DNA from: Tillus elongatus
Lineage: Eukaryota; Arthropoda; Insecta; Coleoptera; Cleridae
Direction: 5' to 3'
DNA length: 64,000 nt
Assembly: GCA_964006375.1 (NCBI GenBank)
Contig: OZ023262.1
Location: forward strand, 200,036,778 to 200,100,777
The first letter of the stretch is position 1, and every line of letters starts with the position of its first letter. Shown one piece after another: positions 26,886 to 40,739 of this stretch. The notes beneath the pieces were generated by a model. That model was not told the origin of the DNA and searched no databases. It saw nothing but the letters and a program-made list of their open reading frames with translations. The position numbers and the translations under genes were made by a program.

Positions 26886-27419
26886 AATAATTTTGCTATA
26901 ATCTCTACCGAGAAGTATAAATTTTGGAATTATTCTCAGTCAAAATTTTTTATTTTAAACAATACTCCCGATTAAGAGATTTACTACTACAATCTTAAGT
27001 TAATTTTAGCTTTCTATCTAACTCCAAATAGGGGTTATAGCCCATTTGGTGGACGTCAACCACGAATTTCGAAAAATAAGTTTTTCTCCACAACCGTATC
27101 AGATGGATGTATGAAAAAGTTTCAAATTTATGATTCCCATTTAAAATTGCAAAAATATACAGTTATCCAATTTAAAATAACAAAGGGTGATGGCGACTCC
27201 GGTATAATCGAAAGGAATCTCAGAATATTTTGGCTAAGGAGAATGTAATCAATTATACGTAATTATAAATTTTCAAATCAGTTATGAGATGGTGAGAATA
27301 TTGATTAATTCAAAAGCTGCAAAAAACAATACCTCTCTTCAGTAATACTATACAAAATACATAGGTCATACGGCAGAAAATTTTTGAGCAGTAATTGTTG
27401 AAAATAACAAAAAATATAC

Positions 27420-28060
27420 GTACTTCTCTCTTTACATGGACGAATATACGGATATCTCTAACTACATTCAGTTTATAGCATTCGTAAGATACAACACAAG
27501 CAACGATACCACAGAAAATGTTTTATTTTGTACTCCATTCGAGACCAATACCACCGGAAAAATTTTTGATACTTCTGTGCAACGTACATCTAAATACGAC
27601 AATGGCGGGAAGACATGTGTTGTTATATGCACCCAAGATGACAAGGCTATGATGGTACATCATTCTGGTCAGGTTGCAAGAAGTAATGCCAAATGCTGAA
27701 TGGCTGCATTGTTTTTTACACCAAGTAGCTCTTGTTGCCATGTCTTTAAATCCCGAAATGGATTGTGGTATGAAAAGTGCCATTAAAGTTATAAATTATA
27801 TTAAAGAAAAAGCATTAGGTACAGGCTTATATTTTTAAAACAATTTGTAAAGACATGGGTGCTTTATATGCAAATCTTCTTTATCACAAAGAAGTAAGGT
27901 GACTTTCGAGTGGTAAAATTTTCAGGAGTGTTTTTCAGTTCAAAGCAGAACTTTTGATGGACATAAAGTCTGAGAAACCAGATTCTTCGTCTGCTTAAAG
28001 GGCCATGCAGATTTCTGCCTAGGCTCTTATCATTTTCTCATCAGATGATTCTACTAATTG
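27420..28060 (+). pseudogene. hAT-superfamily (ZBED/ZMYM-like) transposase fragment
   Basis: The first frame (27436-27699) reads MDEYTDISNYIQFIAFVRY, LFCTPFETNTTGKIFD and, near the end, the expected site of the second catalytic Asp, here VVICTQDDKAMM. A frameshift at about 27690 continues with AEWLHCFLHQVALVAMSLNP and AIKVINYIKEKALG. Later frames give CKDMGALYANLLYHKEV. These are the ordered landmarks of the hAT RNase-H fold found in domesticated ZBED-type genes and their parent transposons. The N-terminal zinc finger and the C-terminal dimerisation domain are absent. Multiple frameshifts and stops are present. Confidence 0.72.
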
Positions 28061-29490
28061 CTGCACTCTGTAACGCTTGAAAGTCTTTTATCCCCGTCCA
28101 TCGACAAATGTTTCTTAGCCACGATAATCTTGTTCTGCCGATTCTTCTTCTTCCTCCCTTCAATCTTACCCTGAAGAATAGGGCGTTGAAAATGGTAGCG
28201 TTCTCCACGCAGCATGTGACCAAGATAACCTATTTTTCTTTTCTTGATATTTTCTAAAAGTTCTAGCTCTGTCAGGACGGCTCTTCGGGGAATGTCCTCA
28301 TTTCTCACTTGATCGACCCAAAAGACCCTTAACATTCGACGTAGGATCCACATTTCCAACGCTTCAATTTTATTGATGATTAGTACCTCCAACGTCCATG
28401 CCTCAACACCGTACAGGAGAACGGATCAAACATAGCATTTTACCATCTTATACCCGAGGCCAAAATTCAAGTTTTTGTCTGTAAGAAATTTTCGAAGTCT
28501 TTGGAAGGTCATTCTAGCCTGTTCGATCCTGTATCTTCTCTTTTGATCCGCATCCGATTCTCCGTTAATCACGCATCCCACGTATTTAAACTGTGTGACC
28601 TGTTCGATGTTCTATTCATCAATATGTATTCGAGTGTGTGGAATATCGTTCCTTACAATCATAAACTTGGTTTTGCTTATGCTAATTCTCAAACCTAATC
28701 TTTGACTTTCTTCAGTGCCCCGATTCAGCAGACTTTGGAGATCATCTGCACTATCTGCGAATATTACGGTATCATCCGCTTGCTGGATATTGTTAATGGG
28801 GATTTTTATTTAGTTTAATTCCAAAGAGACTTTCTGAGGTTAACTCGAAGAATACTCTTTCACCATTGGCGAATTATTTTTTTAATTTCATTATCTTCAG
28901 TTTTTCCAGCGTTGATTATTCAAATTTCTACACTTTGGTGCCAATATAGGTAACCGATTAGCCTTACATCTTTTCCGTCCAGTCCCAGATCTCTAAGGTA
29001 TGTTATTAGAAGATTGTGATCAACGTTGTCAAATGCCTTCTCATAGTCGATGAAGCACATAAAGACATTTTTCGTTAATTCTGGCAGTTCTAAACCAGTG
29101 CCTGAAGACTGAATATGGCTTCTCTATTTCCCAATCTGCTCTTAAATCCGAATTTACTGACCACGCTGACTGCCTTACATTTTTGATGAAGCTTGGTGTG
29201 TAGAATCCGAAGGAAAAGTTTTAGCAAGTGGCTCGTTAAACTGATGAGATGATAATTTTTACAAGAAGTTGCGCTGTTCGATTTTGGTGTGATAAACGTA
29301 GAGCGGAGCCAATCCTTAGGGAAACATCCAGTGTCATAGATGTTATTTAAGAGTCTTACGATCGTTTCAAGATTTTGTTCGTTAATTAAGTCAAACGTTT
29401 CCGAGTACATACCATCAAGACACCAAGTGTTTTATTAATATAGTCTTCGTGCAGTGATCTTGTTTTTTCATCTTTTAGTACTTGTAAAAA
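28030..29490 (-). pseudogene. non-LTR retrotransposon (endonuclease-RT type, RTE-like?) RT remnant
   Basis: Minus strand, 5'-truncated. In order: VLKDEKTRSLHEDYI, DGMYSETFDLI, LLNNIYDTGCFPKDWLRSTF, NYHLISLTSHLLKLFLRILH, then MCFIDYEKAFDNVDHNLL carrying the RT Asp (about 29030), a degraded FADD region (FADSADDLQSLLNRG, about 28750), GLRISISKTKFMIVRND and FKYVGCVINGESD. The C-terminal part follows: EALEMWILRRMLRVFWVDQV and RKIGYLGHMLRGERYHF. This order is that of the endonuclease-RT elements common in beetles, aphids and ticks; the clade name is uncertain. Stops and shifts abound. Confidence 0.8.
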
Positions 29491-29569
29491 GGCTTTATTT
29501 CAAGACGGCTGATTTTTTATTTCCTCACAATCTCCCTGCCGTGTGAATCAGATTGCAAGGCTTTACAAA

Positions 29570-30035
29570 TAAAATACAATAGGCTAGGTAACGCTTTCAT
29601 AAATTCAAAATGACTGCCGACTGAAGATGTCTGAACATATATATTTCTCAACAACTCCTTTGATATGGGCATCAAATGAAAGGGCTTCACGAGTAATATA
29701 CAGTAGGCTAGGTGATGCTTTCATAATTGTAATATGGCATCGAAAGCAAAATGGTAAAATATTTTTTATCCACGACCCCCTTGACATGGTAAATAAGAAA
29801 AGGGGTTCGAGGTGAAATAGAGTGGGTTAGCTGGAGCTTTCATCAATTAGAAATAACCACCGACGTAATACGACAGAATATTTATTTCTTGATATGGGTA
29901 TCAAAACTAGATTACGAGTGAAATACAGCAGGCTAGGTAGCGCTATCATATATCTAATACTGTTATTTTTTTTCAGTACACCTAAATAATAAAAACTTGT
30001 TTCTACAAACAAATGTAACTCAAAGCGTATCACAA
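29570..30035 (+). repeat. degenerate tandem repeat, ~120 bp x 4
   Basis: AATAGGCTAGGTAACGCTTTCATA recurs in altered form near 29578, 29699, 29820 and 29927, each followed about 60-70 bp later by GATATGGG-like or GACATGG-like text. The units are well diverged. Confidence 0.65.
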
Positions 30036-30383
30036 GACATAATTTGGAAAAATATGTAAGTTTTATGTCTTCACTTATCGAGTTTTCAATTCGAAAAGTA
30101 AGTCGTAATAATGTACCTTAATGTACCACCAAGTTTGGAATCAATATTACTTTTATTCTTTGTCCGTGAATGACGCTAATCTAAACAAATTTCACTATAA
30201 ATCATTACGGTCTAGACAGAGTTTATTATTATGCTGCCAAGATACCAGGTTAACATGAAAAGTGGTATTTTCTTTAAATGTAATAACTATTTTGTTTTGA
30301 GAGCAAATTATCCCATTATTTTTTTTTGCTTAATTGATCATGCAAGATGCCATAGTTTAATTTAATTTATTCATAACTTACTG

Positions 30384-30517
<134 letters not shown>

Positions 30518-30914
30518 ATACAGAGTGGCCCATTTGAAAGCGGGGCACCCTCATAACTTTTTTATTTATGGAGCGATATTGACCAAACTCATTTGAAATG
30601 TGGAAGGGGGAAAGTGTTCATTCGGGCCAATCGGCATACCGTTTTGTTTTTTAAGAACCAAGGCCTACTAGGTCACCTATAGCGGCTGAAAATTTCAAAA
30701 ACCGATATAGCGTTTTTTAATAAAAATCTGCGCACGCCGCTGAATTCAGCGTCCGCTAAAATGGGTCTTAACCGAATTTCATGAAAAATATTGGACATTA
30801 ACGATTCTATGCCTAAATAGCAAATAGGGCTCTACATTATGAATTTAAGCTTCTTATCCAGTAATTCATGTGATAGCAAATGAACCGTAACGGTGTTATG
30901 TAATGACAACAGTT

Positions 30915-31042
30915 TATTCATCCCTCTGATGACGTGAACTTTGTTAGCGAAACGATCTTCAGGTCTAAAAAAACTGTATCGTGATAAATTCGGTTTCCAA
31001 TTTGTACTTATCAGTGATCATCACAGGTTCCAATCTTCATTC
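30915..31042 (+). mobile_element. solo arm and tail of the second palindromic family
   Basis: Contains CTGATGA (30926-30932), GTGAAC/GTTAGC stem II with one mismatch, GAAAC (30949-30953) and GATC, followed by the family tail ACTTATCAGTGATCATCACA (from about 30998). Only one arm is present. It lies inside the long-TIR element at 30519-32651. Confidence 0.55.
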
Positions 31043-31494
31043 ATTAATAAGAACATTTAACACTAGGCAGTTTATAAGAGAAATTGTATAGCATAATAAA
31101 AAAATGTATTATATTGTCGTCACCTCAATTACAATTTTGTTTAATATCCTTCAGACTGCTATCAGATAAACTTTAAAAAAAGTCTACCCCACAGTTATTT
31201 ATAATATTGGTAATCTTTGTTTTATTTAAACCCACAAAACACCTATAACTAAACATGCTCCAATGATGCAGCTCCATAGTGAAGAACATTATTCTTAATA
31301 GCAGGCTATGAAATTACTTTCTGCTGAACAAATAACGAAATGTCAAATTTATTGGGTGAGCAGTAAAATTTACGTATTGTTCCTTAAGTGCACCGTCAAA
31401 CAAGTATGGCTGGTAATTTTACTTTATTGAAAATATTTCAATTTTACAAAATTGAAATATGTAATCTAACCTTACATATTTTGTCCCTATATTA

Positions 31495-31680
31495 GGGTAG
31501 AAATGGGCCAAGGCTAACAATTTACTAAATTGTTAGTTAGTTGTATACAGTCTCTATTTTTTAACACTTTGTGTTATTTGGAGCTGGCGTGACAACATAT
31601 TACTTGGTTCCGCAACTAGGTGGCGGCACGTCCACCACTCACTTAGTGTTAAAATTGAGCTAGTAAAACTTCGTGGTGGC
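31495..31680 (-). repeat. inverted third copy of the 14-kb duplicated repeat
   Basis: On the minus strand it shares GCGGAACCAAGTAATATGTT, AGAGACTGTATACAACTAAC and CCCATTTCT with 14085-14620. Confidence 0.6.
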
Positions 31681-31884
31681 AGACAGGTCCATAGGTGAAG
31701 TACGTCGAATTTTTAATAATAGACATCCAGAGCTTCACAACATTAGCAAATCTACTGGTAATTTTGTGATTTTATTGTGTTAATATCTTCTTGTTATTTT
31801 TTACAAATAGGAGCGATATTAAGAAATCAGTAATAAATTTGTATTGAATAAATACAATGCGTATCTTTTATTAGATCAAATTAA

Positions 31885-32214
31885 AAAAAGTCCGGACGCA
31901 GCGTTATGGTAGTGAATTTTCATAGAAATTGACATTTTTCTTAAATAAATACCTATAACTTTTCCTTCTTGTAAGATAAAGATTTGAATTTTGGTGTGTG
32001 GTTTACGTCTTAAAAGGTAAACCTAGGTGCCAAATTAAGTTGTCATAGCTTTGTTATCTTCGAGGATACGAATTTTTTCCGAAAGAAAACCTGAAATTTT
32101 CCTGGAAAACCTGGTATGATTTTCCTAACTAACAAATTTATGCAAACCACTTACAAAAGGAAAGTATTGTCCAAATTTAATCAAAATCGGCGTATTATTT
32201 TTTGAGTTATCGGT

Positions 32215-32287
<73 letters not shown>

Positions 32288-32430
32288 TGAAACTGACCCC
32301 GAATATGTGTTATGTTCTAGAGGGCGAGTGTGCGAGCTCATCTGAGGAAATTTTTTTCCAAATTCGAAAGTTGAGATCTCCTCATTGGTGATTATTTTCT
32401 ACAAGAATTTAGTAACAAAATTACCAAGAC
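31885..32430 (+). repeat. TA-array repeat, complete short copy
   Basis: Starts GTCCGGACGCAGCGTTATGG, reaches GAGTTATCGGTGTGATA, then (TA)n, then AATTGAAACTGACCCCGAAT and ends after GATCTCCTCATTGGTGAT. Confidence 0.78.
32218..32284. repeat. (TA)n array
   Basis: At the fixed junction of the repeat copy 31885-32430. Confidence 0.95.
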
Positions 32431-32646
32431 TCTTGGGCATTATTATAGACCCTCACTTATTGTGATCTACTTTAGCGCACGCAGAATTCAGTGACGTGCG
32501 CAGATTAAAAAGAAATCGCCTCTAAAACTAATCTACTAGGCCTTGGTTGTTAAAAAAATGGGATGTTACTTGGCTCCAAAGTACACTTTTCCCCCTTACA
32601 GATTAAAAAAAAAGTTATGAGGCTGTCCCGATTTAAAATGGGTCAC

Positions 32647-32763
<117 letters not shown>

Positions 32764-33182
32764 GTGTACAGGTTTAGTAAAAAGTATGGAAGGCACTTTT
32801 ATTTCCTGAAATATTAGTTATTAAAAAATAATTTAACAAAAGTTTTCCCACAGATTTTTTGCTACGCACTCCCGATATTTAGTTTTTTCTAACGTTAATA
32901 ACTTGGCGGCTAGGGGAACTAAATATATATTTTTTTAATGGCAAGATATAATTTTTTGTATTTTCGGAAAAATTTTCTTTCTTGATGCGGCACTATAATA
33001 TTTTAATCGGCTTCCAAAACATTTAGAAAAAATTAGCTTTTTAAAAAAATACCTTCTTCGATTGGACTTAATTGATCAATTCCAACGTAGTTATAAGAAA
33101 ATGTGGATACCTTTATCAAGTGATCTTAATCGTCCAAAAATTAATGAAGGTTATGTCTTTAAATTAGCAACAAAAAATATAC

Positions 33183-33765
33183 GAAACTGGTAGTGTCAAA
33201 GATAAACCAAGAACAGACATGTATTAAGACATTAGACATATTGTTGTATTTTCATAAAAACCCTCATTTGTCTACAAATAAAGTTGCTACATTACACAAT
33301 GCTTCACAAAATCTCTGGTAAATTTGCTTAAAAAAGAAAAATTTCACCCATACAAAGTAACAGCCGGGAAGTTGTAGATGGCGATTTTGAGAGGCGTGTT
33401 GAATTTTGTAGTCTTATTATTGGCAATTTTAATGAGAATCTGGATTTTTGTAGAAAAAATATTTTCTTAGATGTTGTTACGTTTACACTGCATGTATTTC
33501 CTAATAAACAAAATGATATTTATTTGTCTTTACATCAAATGCTGGAGACTCATACCCAGCGACCACAAAAATAATGTAGGGGCCGAAAAATATTAAAATT
33601 TCTTAAGAGAAGAAATTATCCCCGTGTGGTTGCAGTACGCTCAGTTAATGAAGTTTAGTTTCAGCAAGAGGGAGCTCCCAGTCTTTTTGGTAGAAGCGTG
33701 CGGCAATATTCGAGTAAGGTGTTCCCAGAAAAGCGGGTTGGGGGCGGTGGTGTTGCTACGCTAGG
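33183..33765 (+). pseudogene. Tc1/mariner (IS630)-type transposase, decayed
   Basis: Readable pieces in three plus frames: YETGSVKDKPRT (33183), KKEKFHPYKV (about 33330), DGDFERRVEFC (about 33378), a decayed stretch where the first catalytic Asp is expected, and QQEGAPSLFGRSVRQYSSKVFPEKRVGGGG (two overlapping pieces, about 33662-33745) for the second motif. Asp is replaced by Glu in QQEGAP. The end of the gene is missing, cut by a neighbouring repeat. Confidence 0.7.
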
Positions 33766-34712
33766 AAATATTTAATAACGTCAGTTTTTAGCAAAAAATA
33801 TGTCGAAATACTTTTGTTAAAACAATCTTTTTGAGTATGAAATGTCTCAGAAAATAATGTGCCATGTTTCGTCAAAATAACTTTATTGTTTGAAAACGTA
33901 CAAAAATTTCCGAAAGTAAACTTAAAGTGTTCCCGAAAAAAACCGTTTCTTTGTCTACCTTATAGGTTAATAGCAAATTAAGCTTTTCAAATATGAAGCA
34001 TTTAATCAAAATTCGCTACCATAACGCACTTGCTGCGTCCCGAATTTCTTTTTTTTTTTACAAACATATATTATATTTCGATGGAAAATACAAAAATGCA
34101 ATAACATAAGGCGTGTTCGACTGAAAAAATAAAAACTGTATCACCAACGACTTATGGACCACACTGTGATTGTAGAAATAATGTTTTAAGATGTAGCTCA
34201 AGACACCCCATAATTAATGTATACAATTTGTTTTTCATATCTTGTATAATAACGGATATATTGAACTTTATTGATTCTTTTACGAAAATTCGATAAAAAT
34301 TATATACCATTAAACGATAAACTCTATAGATAAGACTACTGCCAAACATCAGAAAAAGGGTCTATTTGAAATGAATTTTCTGGAAACATTTTAGTAAAAT
34401 GAAGGACAATGACGGTTGAAACTAAGACTTTGACGTTTTGAGGAAAACCCCAATTTATTTTTCTTTAAATGCCTGTAACTTATTTGCCTTTTAAACTATA
34501 GAGCTAAATAGGTAGGTGATTTACTTATAGCGATATAAACCCGTGTACCAAATTTGGTCCTTACTTTGTTATTTCCGGAGATATAATTTTTTTTCGAAAG
34601 AAAACACAAAATTTTCCGGGAAAACCTCGAACTTGTCCAAGAGACTTGCAAAAGGAAGGTATTGACCAAATTTAGCCAAAATTGGCCCATTATTTTTTGA
34701 GTTATCGATGTG

Positions 34713-35909
<1,197 letters not shown>

Positions 35910-36329
35910 GCGCTCATTTGAAGAAATTTTTTCAAAATTCAAGTCGGGATCTCCTCATTAGTAATTTTTTGTTGTTGAGAAAATTCACTAAAACAGCAGA
36001 AACTACCTGAAAATTCCAGATAGGTATAGAGAATACTTACTATTGGAAAACGAATATGAAATAAATATCAAATGCATTAAAAATATTTCGCGTGTCCCAT
36101 TTGAAAGAAAATTGTGACCTGACCTGACCTGACCACATCCCACCCAACGTACATAAATTCTATGTTGTAAAGCTTTACTAGGGTCAAATGCTAATTAATG
36201 CTCACAACTGACCACAATCTCTCATAATCGTGTATCATAAAACTTAAAAGTTCGCTAATAAAATGTACTTCTGCTGCGTCTCGACTTTTAATTTTTTGCA
36301 CCCGTCACAATCTTAGTAAATTTTTGTTA

Positions 36330-36444
36330 AAAAAAATTCACTAATAGAGAGGTATCGATGGTGAGACTTAGCAAAAGTTTTTTGAAATGAGCGCGAACTA
36401 GGAGCCCTAGAACTCATATCCGGGGTCAGTTTCAATTTTTATAT

Positions 36445-36539
<95 letters not shown>

Positions 36540-36866
36540 TGATACCTCAAAAAATAATTAACCGATTTCAATGATACTCGGCAAGTGCCTTTCTTTTATT
36601 AATGGCATAGATGAGTTCGTTAGGCAGGAAAATTTGACGAAGTTTTTCGAAAAAATTTTGAGTTTTCTTTCAAAAAAAAATTTTTTTCTCCGAAAATTAC
36701 AAAGCTGCTCTAATGAAATTAACTATATATGTTGTGCTGCGAGAGGCCTTACTACATACCAAAATTCAGCTTTCTAAGTTTAAAGAAAATTGAGTTATTC
36801 AAATTTGAAGCATTTAATAAAAATTCACTACCATAACGCACTTGCTGCGTCCCGAGATTTTATTTA
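36330..36866 (-). repeat. TA-array repeat, complete short copy
   Basis: Opens ACTAATAGAGAGGTATCGAT, has CATATCCGGGGTCAGTTTCA, (TA)n at 36449-36534, then AAAAAATAATTAACCGATTT and ends CATAACGCACTTGCTGCGTC. Confidence 0.8.
36449..36534. repeat. (TA)n array
   Basis: At the fixed junction of the repeat copy 36330-36866. Confidence 0.95.
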
Positions 36867-37424
36867 TTTTGTTCAGGTTATATACCTATCTAACAAATTA
36901 TATATTTAATTTAAAGAAACTATTTATAAAAGCATACGCACTTATAATATATCATTAGTTTTAGTGGAATTCAGTTTCCTAATACACACTATGTGTGAAT
37001 ATAAATATTGTGGACCTATTAAATCTGATAAATAAAAACAATGAATTTTCTTGCATATTTTTAGAAGATTTATTGCATGTTTATAAATGATAAATGCGAC
37101 CACCTGCTACACATAATGTAAATATATCAAAACCGTTTGCTTAGCTTTTGTTCAAAGTAATTAAAAATAGGAAATAAATTGTGTAGATATGTAAATGATG
37201 CTCAAACATGGGCAATATCTCATATATCCTACATAGATGAATTAGAAATTTAAGCAGCTTGTATGTAATTAATTTTTGTCGTTCAAACCACGGCTATTTA
37301 AGTAAAAGTGAAACAAGATATCCATGTTGGTATTAGATTATCGAATATTGTATAAATGATATTACTCTTTATTATGATAACTGTCAATTAGACTTTGGTA
37401 AACGCATTTCACCGCAACTGTGAT

Positions 37425-38532
37425 TGGTTACACCTGACGATCGTTTCGCTAACAAAGTTGAATTTACCATAAGATGAAATACACTAATCAACACTAAAAG
37501 CGCCGTTCGCAACAATTTTACCCTTTTAAATTTAATGTAACATTCGATTGCCGCGATTAAATTGCACTCTGTTAAAAGTCTTTGCAAGCACGATTCTTTG
37601 CCTGTTAGCACGTTGTTCTGTAAAACATCAGGTAATTCACATAAATGGGTATTGAACAAAAAATTGAACATTTTCTAAACTTCCCGTTCAAGAAACAAAT
37701 TTTATTTCTTAAATTCCAACTAAACACCCAAACCAGCGGTTGGTGTTTAAATTTTCCGTTTATTATTTTTATTTACAGGATGATTACAAAAAAAGTGTTT
37801 TTTCTGTTATCAGATATAACGTTTTTCACTCGTCAACCGATTTTCGTAATGGAGAACTCATATCGAAACCAAAGCTTCAGAAAGGAACGTTCAGTTAACA
37901 GAATCGACGCAGAATGAACGATCAATAAGTATAAAGTCGGCATCAAAAGTGATCCAAATCCTAGTCGTTTTAGAAATTCCGCTTCGACAGGCAAATTGAC
38001 TGAAAATCAATTTTCTTAGGAAAGAACCAATAATTGTGGGCACTTGACAGTGTTTTTCGTCTCCATAGGTCGAAAAATGTCGTTAAAAGAACTCAATTAG
38101 AAACGGCTTGTTTCCAAAGGATATTATTTCAAGCTATCATCTAAAAATGCTCATAACAGCGTAATGCTTTGGTCTCATTTCAACATGTTTTTAGTTGAAA
38201 TTTAGGAAATAATTGTTTTTAAACGGGAGCTTCTTGACGGTATAGAAAAATTTTAATGTTTTATTCAATACCCTGTATTAAATTTATGTCAATTACCCTA
38301 TATTTTACAAAACAACGGGCTAGTAGTGAAAGGATCGTGCTTGGAAACGCTTTTAACAGAGTTCAGTACCGTATATTATTAGATCGCGGCAATTGAATGT
38401 TACATCAAACTTAAGAATGGTACAATTCTTGCGAGCGACGCTTTGAGTGTTGGGTAGCTTAGTTTTCAGTTCTGAGTTTATCAGTGTACTTATTAGTGCT
38501 CATCACAGGCTTCCAGTTTTACGTGACGACAA
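37425..38532 (+). mobile_element. larger member of the second palindromic family, with nested insertion
   Basis: Inverted arms align from about 37495-37640 to 38305-38440, sharing for instance TGTAACATTC and ATTGCCGCGAT. The left outer edge keeps GTTAGCGAAACGATCGT on the minus strand, and the right outer edge keeps the family tail (38486-38530, with GTGCTCATCACAGG). The hammerhead boxes are decayed. Between the arms is other DNA, including a TIR insertion at 37774-38278. No reading frame of known type is inside. Confidence 0.55.
37774..38278. mobile_element. small TIR element nested between the arms
   Basis: Ends TACAGG(A)TG at the left and CCCTGTA at the right, each next to TA, the usual mark of Tc1/mariner-type non-autonomous elements. 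About 505 bp, no recognisable coding. Confidence 0.4.
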
Positions 38533-38744
38533 CTGCCTACACTTTATATTTCTGCTAGAATAAAGTTGTTGTTGTTATTGACAGATGATGGCTGTGGCTT
38601 TTTGCCATTAGCACATTTTTGTAGAATCAAGTTACTACAGCATATTATACAGGCGGTCAAGGCCGGCCTTAGGCTTTTTGCCGCCGTATGCAAACCCCAA
38701 AAATGCTGGCCCAAAGCTTTAAATACTTTAAAAATAAAAAATGT

Positions 38745-39325
38745 TCAGGACGCAGCAAGTGCATTATAGTAGTGAATTTTCATAACAATTGTACACTATT
38801 AGTATAGTATTGTATACTTTTAGTACCGTATATTATTAAAGCTAACTCTTTCAATTTAAATGGACATGGCAGACCGGTTTTAGAGGTCCCAGTTAGAGAT
38901 TATTTGAAGAAGTTTCTATTTTCTATGGAGCTAGAAAATTATAATTTGGTTGAGATATGTTTAAGTACTGCAAGTCTCTTTAAAAAATTGTGTTACAAAT
39001 TTCATTAAAATCACAAAAGTTTTCTAGAAAAAAATTAACTATTTACAAAGGGAATGTACCTGTACCTGCCAAATCATAAGTATGACGTATTTTTCCGTTT
39101 AATTGCTTAGATGGTTTGAAAGGCTTGAAAGGTTATTTAAAACCAACTTGCAGTTATCCGCAAATCTCATTATGTATTTTTTTAAAGTTAGTAACCACGC
39201 TGAGTTTACGTAGGTGTTACTACGGTTCAAGATTGAAGATTGTAGCTGAATAGGAAATTGAGTTCTCGGATTTGAAATATTTTTGAAAATATTCTCTACC
39301 ATAATGTGTTTGTTGCACCCAGACC
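38745..39325 (+). repeat. TIR-bounded relative of the TA-array repeat
   Basis: Left GACGCAGCAAGTGCATTATA and right CCATAATGTGTTTGTTGCAC are the family's inverted ends. The 0.58 kb interior lacks a TA array. A related end, ACCATAACGCACTTGCTGCA, lies at 40202-40221. Confidence 0.6.
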
Positions 39326-39329
39326 TCTT

Positions 39330-40270
39330 TCAACACTTTTACTGTTGCTGTATCCACACTTTTTGAAAATGATGAAATATTGTAACTTTCTATGTAAGAC
39401 TGACAAACAAGACAACCTAAATTTCATTTTTGGAAAAATATTTCAAAGAAATAAAATGGGGTAACAATCTAAACATAAATTGAAAATCTTGGTTCGCTCC
39501 TTTGTCCAGGGGTTCCTCTTCTCCATCTGCATTCCTACAACCACCCTCAATGCATAAACAAGAGCAATGTAAATAAGAGAATTTCTTGGGAACAACCCTC
39601 AAGAATATTCTGGGCGAGATAAACAGAATTTTTAGGAGGTATAGCTGCAAAATGGGATACAGGCAGCTTTTAGAGGTTAATCTAAGCTGGTGTTTTGCAC
39701 TTTCCACTCACATTGCCTTTTTATCTTCTTCCCCGCCCAACACCTCTATTCACTCCCCGTCCCGTAACTTTCTTGGCGGCTGTTTGCAAAAAACATTTGT
39801 TCTGGTTTGTGCATCCAGAAGGAGATCTAATCATGTTTCGGAGTTTTTTCTCTAAAAGCCACCATGTGCTAATCTGCAAATTCACCGAAAATTTAATTTT
39901 TATTTACAAAACGAATTTATCTGTCAAATTATAAACGTGCCAGGTATTTTTCCTAAGTAGTCGCTTGGATGGTCCGTTTTAGTCAACTCAATCGAACCAG
40001 TTTCTGAAAACAAAATAACAAAAATTGTTTGCTAAGACAAATTTGTCGTTGGCTGTGAATTAGGGTAAGCGGTGTTGTATTATTTTTTAAATTTAGTACC
40101 CACGCTGCTTTTATATAGATTTTAGTATGTATCAAATCTGAATATTCTAGTTAAATGGGACATTGAAATATCACCATTTGGAATATTTTCCTAAAATTTG
40201 CTACCATAACGCACTTGCTGCACCTAAACTCTTTTAAACACTTATTTACCATTGCTGTATCCATACTTTT
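39330..40270 (-). repeat. related repeat copy, diverged
   Basis: Shares TACTGTTGCTGTATCCA (39341) with ACCATTGCTGTATCCA (40248), and the terminus at 40202-40221, so the 38.7-40.3 kb stretch is two related units. Its open frames have no recognised domain. Confidence 0.45.
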
Positions 40271-40370
40271 TGAAAATTAAATAAATAATCACCATATAGT
40301 CTATGATAATAATGTCGAAGATTCTCAGTAATTTAATATTTACTTTTTTATTTGCTAATCCTTAATGAAA

Positions 40371-40735
40371 AAATCAACTTTGGGGTAAACAGAACAAGTT
40401 CGTAGGGGCGAATTTTACATTTTACATACATTTTACAAAGTTCCTCAATATGCGTGGCCCAGGCTTGAAAACCTACTGAAATTTTGAAACTTACGACGGG
40501 AACGTATCTAAAAGCAGAAAAACATCAACTTTGGGGTAAACAAAACAAATTCGCCGGGGCAAAATGTAGCATGTTACAAATTTCCTCAATGTACGTAGCG
40601 CAGGCTTAAAAATCTACTTAAATTTTAAAATTTAGGACTAGAACGCACGTAAAAACAGAAAAAATTAACTTTCAGGTAAACAAAACCAGTTCGCCGGGGC
40701 AAAATGTAGCATGTTACAAATCTCTCCTCTTATCC
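40371..40735 (+). repeat. tandem repeat, ~145 bp x 2.5
   Basis: AATCAACTTTGGGGTAAACA (40372), ATCAACTTTGGGGTAAACAA (40523) and ATTAACTTTCAGGTAAACAA (40663) start successive units that share GTAGCATGTTACAAAT and GGGGC. Confidence 0.8.
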
Positions 40736-40739
40736 CGTA

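Larger units (their letters stand above)
23850..27357 (-). mobile_element. long-TIR DNA transposon with nested insertion
   Basis: Left arm 23850-24460 is matched in reverse complement by 25848-25960 plus 26886-27357. Landmarks include CACATTCTCCTTA, GGTTATACCGGA, ATACCTAAATCAAAT and AAAAAAACGGAG. The arms are therefore about 600 bp long and start TATAGGGTGTC. The right arm is split by another repeat (25961-26885). A broken transposase lies between the arms on the minus strand. Confidence 0.7.
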
